Source: Cubamyces lactineus (Eukaryota > Basidiomycota > Agaricomycetes > Polyporales > Polyporaceae). Taken from it: a DNA stretch of 64,000 nucleotides. The stretch covers positions 620,001 through 684,000 of the forward strand of contig JACDTU010000011.1 in the NCBI GenBank assembly GCA_022376465.1, given 5' to 3'. The position numbers and the translations under genes are program-made. Below, piece after piece: positions 56,784 to 64,000 of this stretch (position 1 is its first letter; each line of letters opens with the position of its first letter). The notes beneath the pieces were generated by a model, which was not told where the DNA came from, did no database searches, and saw nothing but the letters and a program-made list of their open reading frames with translations.

Positions 56784-59700
56784 ATGCCTGAGTTCTCGAG
56801 AGCAGTCATCGACATTGCACGACATGTTATGCACAAGAGGGAGGCCCCCGATCAGGTCAGTGCTCCGTTTTGCTCTAGCTTCGCCGTTCATCTCGCCAAC
56901 GTCTCGCTCGTCGCTCAGGGTGGCCTACTAAGTGGCCAAGACCCTACATCGGTCAACACTAACGATCCTCTACGTCTGTGGATTGTACAAGTCGGTAAGT
57001 GCACATGTATGTCTCTTCACCATTGCCGACGGTGGCTAACCATCGTCTAGGCGTAATCGTCCTCACTACCCAACTGCTGTCCCTCGTCTTGCGCAAAATC
57101 AGGCAACCCAAAGTCATCGCAGAGGTCATCGGCGGCATTCTTCTAGGTATGCATACTATGTAAATTCGTGGGGGCACCCTCCTCATCTTTTCCCCTCAGG
57201 ACCCACCGCGTTTGGGCGCATCCCCGGCTTCACCAAGCATATCTTCCCTGAGGACTCCCGTCCCTTCCTTTCTCTCGTCGCGAACATTGGCTTGTGCTTG
57301 TTCCTGTTTCTCGTCGGTCTTGAAATCGACGCCGCCGTCATCAAACGCAATGCCCGTCTCTCGGTGACGGTAGCCATGGCTGGCATGTGTCTGCCGTTCG
57401 GTATGCTCGTGCCACATCAGGCCACAGGAAAGGTATACTGATTCCTTCTTCCAGGTCTCGGCGCTGCTCTTGCTGTGCCGCTCTATCACACGTTCATCGA
57501 CCAAAGCGTAAAGTTCACCAACTTTATGCTCTTCACGGGCGTGGCGTATTCGATCACCGCGTTCCCTGTGCTATGCCGTATCCTCACGGAGCTTAAGCTG
57601 CTCGACACCACCGTCGGTATCGTCGTCTTATCTGCCGGCGTCGGTAACGACATCATTGGCTGGACCCTCCTGGCTTTGTCTGTGGCCCTCGTTAATGCCG
57701 GCTCTGGGCTGACCGCTCTCTGGATTCTTCTGATCTGCGTCGCCTGGACGCTGTTCCTGCTCTTCGTTGTCAAACGCATCTTGCACTGGCTCGCGCGCAG
57801 GACGGGCTCGACCCGAGATGGACCCACCATGTTCTTCATGACGGTGGTGATCCTTCTCCTGTTTGGTTCAGCATTCTTCACGGACATCATAGGAGTATGA
57901 TCATTCCATTCCGCTCATGTGGAACCGCTGCTCATCACGTATTCGGCAGGTGCACGCGATTTTCGGTGCCTTCTTGGCAGGGATCATCGTTCCGCGCGAG
58001 GGCGGTCTGGCGATCTCACTTACTGAGAAGTTGGAAGACATGGTGTCGATCATCTTCCTGCCTTTAGTAAGTCGCATGACATTCGTATGATGTTGGTCCG
58101 ATGTATTGACGCGCTCTTCAGTACTTCACGCTTTCCGGTCTCTCCACGGATTTGGGATTGCTCAACAACGGTATGTCAAGACCATTTCGAATGCGATGCG
58201 GGAGCAATCGACTAATAGTCTAACAGGCATTACATGGGGTTATACTGTGGCGATCTGCGCTTTGGCCTATTCAGGCAAGTTTGGCGGGTGCACTCTCGCG
58301 TCGAGGTACGCTGGCTTCTCGTGGCGCGAGGCGAGCACCATCGGCTCCTTGATGAGTTGCAAGGGGTGCGGACTTTTTCCGTTTCTTTCTGAAAATAGCG
58401 TACTGACGCCGCGTCGACAGTCTCGTCGAGCTGATCGTCCTCAATGTCGGTCTTTCTGCCGGCATCCTCTCCCAACGCGTCTTCTCGATGTTCGTGCTGG
58501 AGGCGCTCTTGCTTACGTTCATGACCACGCCTGCCGTCACTCTCTTGTACCCCCCGGAGATGCGCGTGCGCGTGGACGGTGCGGCACACGCTGACGGAGC
58601 CCAAGGCACGGAAGGTGCTGCACAGCGTGCGGAGGGCTTCCAGCAGGGCCGCGAGGACGATGGAGAGCGTCGGTCACGCTTCACTGTGGTTCTTGACAAG
58701 ATCGAGCATCTGCCAGGCATGATGGCGTTGACCCAGCTCATTCTTCCCCCTCTCCCGCCGTACACGGAACCGACCCATGCGCTCAGCAGCACTCTGGAGG
58801 GCGCCGGTTCAGACTCGGCCAAGAAGGACGAGATCTCACTTCTTGACAATTCGCCGAACGCCGTCTCTATCGACGCCATTCGCCTCATTGAGCTCTCGGA
58901 CCGTACCTCGGCGGTCATGAAGTCATCCAATGCGGAGACGTTGTTGAACACGGACCCGCTCCTGGACATCTTCACGACGTTCGGCGCCCTGCACGGCATC
59001 TCCGTGAGCAACTCGCTCTCGATTGTCACCTTCGACGATCTTGGATCGAGCGTCACGGAGCACGCCAAACGCCACGACTCGCAGCTCATCCTCGTGCCCT
59101 GGCTCCCGCCGCACTACTCCGTGGACAGCAACCAAGCCAACGAGCCCACGTCCAACCACGACCCTGCCAACGCGAACGCGAACGCCAACACCGGCGCAAT
59201 CACGCCCCGCATCGCGCACATGCAAAACCCGTTCGAGGCGCTCTTCAAGTCCACCTCCGGGCCCGACAACGCCGACGTCTCCGTGCTGCACTCGCAGTTC
59301 GTGCGGAGCCTCTTCGCCTCTGCGACGACCGACGTCGCGCTCTTCGTCGACCGGCACATGCCCGGGGGCCCGAAGCTCCCGCACGGGGGCACGTACCGCC
59401 TCTTCGTGCCGTTCTTTGGCGGCCCGGACGACCGCCTCGCGCTCGAGTTCGCGGCGCAGCTGTGCGCGAACCCGAGGATCAGCGCGACGGTCGTGCGCGT
59501 GTCGAAGCGCGAGCTCGAGCTTGCGCAGAGCGGGGGCTCGATGGAGAAGCAGCAGATCATCTCGGACGACCAGGCTGCCGCTGGGGGCCAGTCGACCATC
59601 CATCATAACACCGTGCGTATCTCTCCAGCTTTTCCTCTCAGCTGAACTTGGACCGCTAACGACCAGGACATCTAGATGTTCCCCGACACGGTGTACGCGC

Positions 59701-60107
59701 ACGCGACGACCCAAACGCGCCTCCAGTCCGAGACGGCCGACAACATCGCCTGGTCGCGCTACACGCACCCAGACGCCTCGTCCGACCCCGCGCTCGCCCC
59801 CGCGCTCTCGCGCATGACATTCAGCGAGGTCGGCACGCCCGCGCCGCTGCGGTACATCATCAAAGAGGCGCTGAGCATGTCGCAGGCCGCGCTCGACGAG
59901 CGCAGCCGGCTGCTCGTCCTCACCGGACGCTCGCGGCGGCTCGCGGTCGAGAACCACCACGCGGAGCTGAAGAGCGTCATGGAGGAGCATGGCGGTGGCG
60001 TTGCGAACGAGGTGAAGCGCACCGTGGGCGACGTCGCGACGTCGTTGGTCGTGTCTGGGTGCCAGGCGAGCGTTATTGTGTTCCAGGCGACGGTCTCTGC
60101 AGAGTGA
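56784..60107 (+). CDS. KHA1: K+/H+ antiporter, Kha1-type
   Basis: A large CPA2-family cation/proton exchanger with about ten exons split by 50-70-bp introns. The N-terminal Na+/H+-exchanger domain has roughly a dozen TM helices, e.g. LRLWIVQV/GVIVLTTQLLSLVL, GPTAFGRIPGF, ANIGLCLFLFLVGLEIDAAV, TNFMLFTGVAYSITAFPVLC, and the ion-binding VLSAGVGNDIIGWTLLALSV (Asn-Asp pair). HAIFGAFLAGIIVPREGG and SGLSTDLGLLNN follow. The C-terminal 450 residues are cytosolic with two universal-stress-like regions, as in yeast Kha1, a Golgi potassium/proton exchanger. Start at 56784 (MPEFSRAVIDIARHVMHKRE) follows a TATA-like site. One intron near 59615-59675 separates the final exon. Confidence 0.92.
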
Positions 60108-60672
60108 GCGGAGCTCATTCTCGCAATTTGAAGCTTGCAGGAGTGCACGAGTCGCACTTCTCAGCTTCTTCTATCATGACGATGATATACCACCGTTCTT
60201 GCATGCTCTTGACGACGATTTGGCTCCACGATTGCTTCTGCATGGCATACGACTCAGTACTCATGACCCACAACTCTCCCCATTGATACCCATCCCAGCC
60301 CAGAGTCTGTTCCTCAGCATTTGCATTGCTTCTTCCGCATCACGATACGATTGCGCGCATTTGTACCAGTAGCACCATGCAACCAGAGCTCGAGCAGTGT
60401 CGGTTAGCATATGTACTTACCTCCTCGCGGGCTCCACGCTTCGCTCCTTCAAGTGTTAGGAGTTGGAGTCGAGCGATACTCGTAACATATGTACCATATT
60501 ATACTTGATGTCGCATACGCACATGGTTCGTCGTGAGATGACAGAGAGATTGAGAGAGAAAAAAGGACAGAGAGAACAGATACATAGCACACGAGAGAGA
60601 AGTACAGGACGAGAGAGGAACCGCGACGACCGGAGAGCAGAGCGAAGGTAGGAGACGGAGAGTAGAGGGAGG
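60108..60672. other. Convergent 3' region, KHA1/NOP56
   Basis: A 565-bp stretch between convergent stop codons. From about 60530 to 60672 the plus strand is strongly purine-rich (G/A runs), so the NOP56 3' UTR is a pyrimidine tract. No gene is recognised. Confidence 0.5.
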
Positions 60673-62554
60673 TCACGCCTTGCTCTTCTTCTCCTTCTTC
60701 TCCTTCTTCTCTTTCTTCTCCTTCTTCTCCTTCTTGTCCTTTTTCTCCTTCTTGGACTCGCCGCCCTGCAGCAGCACAGAGCAGACACGCATCAGCAACA
60801 GACACAGCGACACTCGGCGACGCGGGACGGGCTCACCTCTGCCGCCTCCTTCTCCTTGCGCTCCTTCTTCTTCTCCTTCTTCAGCGCCTTCTTCTCCTCC
60901 TTGCTCAGCTTCACCTTCTTCTTCTTCGGCGAGCCCTCGTCCGCGCTGCTCTCGTCCACGTCCATCTCCGCGTCCTCGCTCTTCCGCTTCTTCTTCTTGT
61001 CCTTCTTCGGCGTCGGCTCGAGCAGCGGCAGCGCGGGCTCGCCCGCACCGTCCACCTGCATCTCGTCCTCGGACTCGTCGTCGTCGTCCAGCGCGATCGC
61101 CTCGAGCGCCTTGCGCATCGCGTCCGCGTTCTTCGATGGGGGCTCGCCCGTCTCGAAGAAGTTCAGCCGCTCCTCGACCTGTTGCCGGAGGACCTCGCCG
61201 AACTTCGCTGTCGGGTGCTCTGCGAAACGGAAGCCGTCAGTTAGTGTGAGAGGTGTCTGTTTGGGGAAGGAACTTGCCGGTGTAGCAGTCTATCCGGGCT
61301 GCTATTGAGCACTTGTTGGCCAAGAACCGGGAAATGCGGCCCTTGACCTTCGGGGCGGCACGGCCAATGAATGATGAGTGGTAAATGAGACCATACTACA
61401 TGCGATTCATTAATATGCCTCTAAACTCCTCATATGGACATGGACATACCTTGGGGGTGTTGCCCTTGGTCTTAAGTGCACGGAAAAGCGCTTTCTCGGC
61501 GCCAAGGATCTGCACGGTACTTGCGGGGTACTTGCTGAGGTTCGTCAAGCTACCTGCGTGGCTAATGAGACGAGCACCGATACGGTCGCCTAGCAGCGCC
61601 GTCAAGCTGGGTGCAACGTCGTTCATCTTCTCGTGAAGGTACGCCTGCAGCGACTTGCGGTACTCTGCTAGAGAGACGACACGGGTCGCGAACATGCCGA
61701 CGTTGAGGATATCGAATTCGGAGAGTGCAACACCCATGGAACCGCGTGCAGCATCAAGGATGTTTTGTGCACGGATGGAGTCGTCATCGAGGAGGGCGGC
61801 GAGCTCGGGGAGCTTCTCCTCGGTAAGGGACTCCTTTGCGCCGATGAACTGCGCAACACGCGCGTACTGGTAGTTGTCGGGTACAATCTTGACCAGTTCT
61901 GGGAAGTGGTACCCGTACCACTCGCGGACCCGCATCGAGAACAGGTTCACGTCCTTGTCGAGCTGGTCGAGGAGGGCAATCGCCTGGATGATCATGTTGT
62001 CGATCCGGTTCACGTTGAACTTGAGCTTCGCGCGCGAGTAGGCGTGACCGAGACCGAGCTGCGCCTTCGTCAGGTCGGTCTCTTGTAGGCCCTTCAAGAG
62101 CTTGGAGGCGTGTTGGCGAATACCGCGGAGGAGGTCCATCGCGACATCCTTGTCCGCACCCGCAATGCCCATCTCCTTCGCAAGAGAGACTGCCAAACCC
62201 GGGTTGGCTGCCAAAACGACCGAAGAACCCTTCTTCGGCTTCGACAGGTTCAGTTCCAGGACCGAGCGCAGGTACGGGTTGATAACGTCTAGTGAAGCGT
62301 AAGTTTACCCCGCCTTCAAAGGCGAGCATAAGGGTAGTCTTGGACGTACTCTCAGAGATGTCATTCATGTTCTCCAGCGCGTGCGCCGCATTTTGGAAGG
62401 GCGCAAAGCTGACCAGGGACACCATTTTGGAGAATTTTGCGTAGTCGTCGATGGACGCCTGGACGGCCTTGTCCAGCGCGCCGACGACATCGTGGAGCTT
62501 GACCTCGAAGATGGCGTAGCCAGAGGAGGTTTCAAACAGGGCGTGCGTGGCCAT
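60673..62554 (-). CDS. NOP56: Nucleolar box C/D snoRNP protein Nop56
   Basis: Core protein of box C/D snoRNPs that guide rRNA 2'-O-methylation in the nucleolus. Five exons: the first (from 62554) encodes [20 protein letters not shown], ending NDISE. The second covers the Nop domain: [80 protein letters not shown] and [20 protein letters not shown]. The third has [20 protein letters not shown]. The tail is acidic then Lys/Glu-rich ([18 protein letters not shown]), ending KSKA, like yeast and human Nop56. The first intron (about 62291-62351) and the others are too short to host a typical snoRNA. Confidence 0.95.
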
Positions 62555-63747
62555 GGTCGCAGAGTCTGAGACGCCGAAGCTACGTGGGGGAAGCGGCGAC
62601 AGACGGCTCGGTGGCGACCCAAACAGCGAGAACGACGAGTAAGACGACGAGCACGAGAACGGGTACGGCGGCCAAAATCCACGATAGAAACTTTTGAGAC
62701 ACGTGATCTAAACGTAAAGACGCCCATATGCGGGCGCCTGTGCCACTGCGGAGTCAACTCCTTGACACCGAGCGCAGCAACGGCCTCAAGCGTTCTTTCT
62801 GTGCGACCGCGACCTCTGCTCGATGTCTTGGAGATTCTGGCCTCGCAGCACTCTTGCATCTCATGGAAGTACATAAATAAATGATGACCCACAGAATCTA
62901 CTCGTGAATGCGATCGAGGTGAAGGGTCCCGCTTGGCACCTACACGGCATGCATGATTGTGTTCTGTCTTCGCAAGCAAAGCTATCTTCTCCTGTGAACT
63001 CTGGTGCTCCAATCTCTATGTGCCAAGATCGAACAAGGACTAGTGCATTGAATCATAACGGCGTGTGGGGTGGATCGCACAACGTACGTACGATTGTGGA
63101 TGAGGTAACGAATCGGCGACGAGCGCAGATAATCGGGAACGCATCGCGCGCGCAAGTCCGTGAAGCCACCACCGAGCTACAGAGCATCTGCCCGCCGCCC
63201 TCTGTCAGATCGTAAGCCGTCCTGATGATGAATTGCACTGGAAGGTACGTCTACAATAGAGTGTCCCGTTTGAAGATGACGGCGTTGTGCGCTGGTTACA
63301 ATCTTACCTCCGCCACCCTCCACAAATTGCAAAGTCAAGTGTCGTCACAAACGCTCCACGACGCCAACCAGCGTTCTGACACTTGTGGTACTGACGGAAC
63401 TATGCGACAGCCCTCGGCGTGTACTACTCTCGACCCACTCTGAGTACTGTCTGTTCGTGCATCACTCACTGTGCCGGGTCCGCCTGTTCGTTCCAGATAT
63501 TCCTCTTTTCGAAGCGCTGCTCCGACCACCGCGTATCTTACATGGATGCTCGCGTTCTACCATCAGAATCCACGTTCCCGACCTCCTGCTCATGTGCCGC
63601 CTAGTGGCTGCTGCTTCTCTGCCACGCCCCCCGTGCGAATCCCCGGTCGACCCGGCTTTCACCCCAGTGTCGCCCTCCGCTACACGCCTGGGATTCTTCT
63701 GGTGATCATACGTTGCGCCTCACCACAGCCTGCGAGTCCGCAGGGCG
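62555..63747. other. Intergenic region, NOP56 promoter side
   Basis: A 1.2-kb stretch between NOP56 (minus) and the partial gene at the right edge (minus). Short frames overlap here on both strands without recognisable content. It should hold the NOP56 promoter. Confidence 0.5.
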
Positions 63748-64000
63748 CTAGGATTGGCCCGAACTTGAAGACGCACCGGTCGCTTGGGGCCCAGGCAGAG
63801 CGTGCTGTGCACCCGCTGCGGGATGGACCTGGCCAGGCGACTTGCCGATTTTGCGGAGGAACTTGAGCACCTCAGAGGTGCTGTCCTGGAAGACTATCGT
63901 CTTTCCCGCTGGGAGACTCGCCCAGTCCGGCGCGTACAAGGCGTCAGGGTGACCGGTATAGTCTCCCAGGACCACCCGCCGTTCCGACTCGACGTAGTTC
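63748..64000 (-). CDS. C-terminal end of unrecognised gene
   Basis: The minus strand is open from the window edge to a stop at 63748-63750. The last 80 residues include VVLGDYTGHPDALYAPDWAS, TIVFQDSTSEVLKFLRKIGK and a Gly/Ser/Gln-rich end. The first part looks like a folded domain, the rest disordered. The family is not recognised, and the start lies outside the window. Confidence 0.55.
   Translation of the reverse strand, partial: NYVESERRVVLGDYTGHPDALYAPDWASLPAGKTIVFQDSTSEVLKFLRKIGKSPGQVHPAAGAQHALPGPQATGASSSSGQS

Noticed and set aside
62291..62351. Possible intronic box C/D snoRNA in NOP56
   Set aside because: Introns are about 50-65 bp and show no paired C and D boxes with room for guide sequence.

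Overview
The window reads as nuclear DNA of a filamentous basidiomycete, most likely an agaricomycete. Genes are dense on both strands. Introns are mostly 48-70 bp with GT..AG ends, and coding exons are GC-rich. The recognisable proteins are eukaryotic housekeeping proteins (histone H3, Nop56, Sen54, an RNA polymerase III subunit, GDPase, mitochondrial carriers) with fungal features. No tRNA, rRNA, CRISPR array, intact transposon or viral gene was recognised.

Layout. Bases 1-18,810 are a gene desert: no open frame there resembles a known family, short simple repeats are scattered through it, and 5'-splice-site-like hexamers look over-represented. From 18.8 kb onward genes are packed: F-box/LRR-like protein (-), CsbD-like Asn/Gln/Gly-rich stress-type protein (-), RING-H2 ubiquitin ligase (-), Hos3-type histone deacetylase (+), mitochondrial S-adenosylmethionine carrier (-), Sen54 tRNA-splicing endonuclease subunit (+), mitochondrial FAD glycerol-3-phosphate dehydrogenase (+), histone H3 (-), a one-TM protein (+), an unrecognised Ser/Arg-rich protein (+), Pol III subunit Rpc11 (-), SPRY-domain protein (+), Golgi GDPase Gda1 (-), Gcn4/Cpc1-type bZIP factor (-), CRAL-TRIO/RhoGAP protein (-), class I methyltransferase (+), Kha1-type K+/H+ antiporter (+), Nop56 (-), and the 3' end of an unrecognised gene (-) at the right edge.

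The genes do not form one pathway. Several neighbours share short bidirectional promoters: RING/HOS3 about 260 bp, SAM carrier/SEN54 about 260 bp, RPC11/SPRY about 440 bp. Many exon models were closed by hand and stay in frame to a conserved terminus.

The most notable results are at exon scale. RPC11 needs a 7-nt microexon to rebuild its C-terminal zinc ribbon. The RhoGAP gene has twelve exons, including ones of 12, 29, 31 and 31 nt. The bZIP gene has two short upstream ORFs and a TGACTC element in front of it, a layout reminiscent of GCN4/cpc-1 control. I found no clear new multi-gene system; the 18.8-kb desert is the part least explained.
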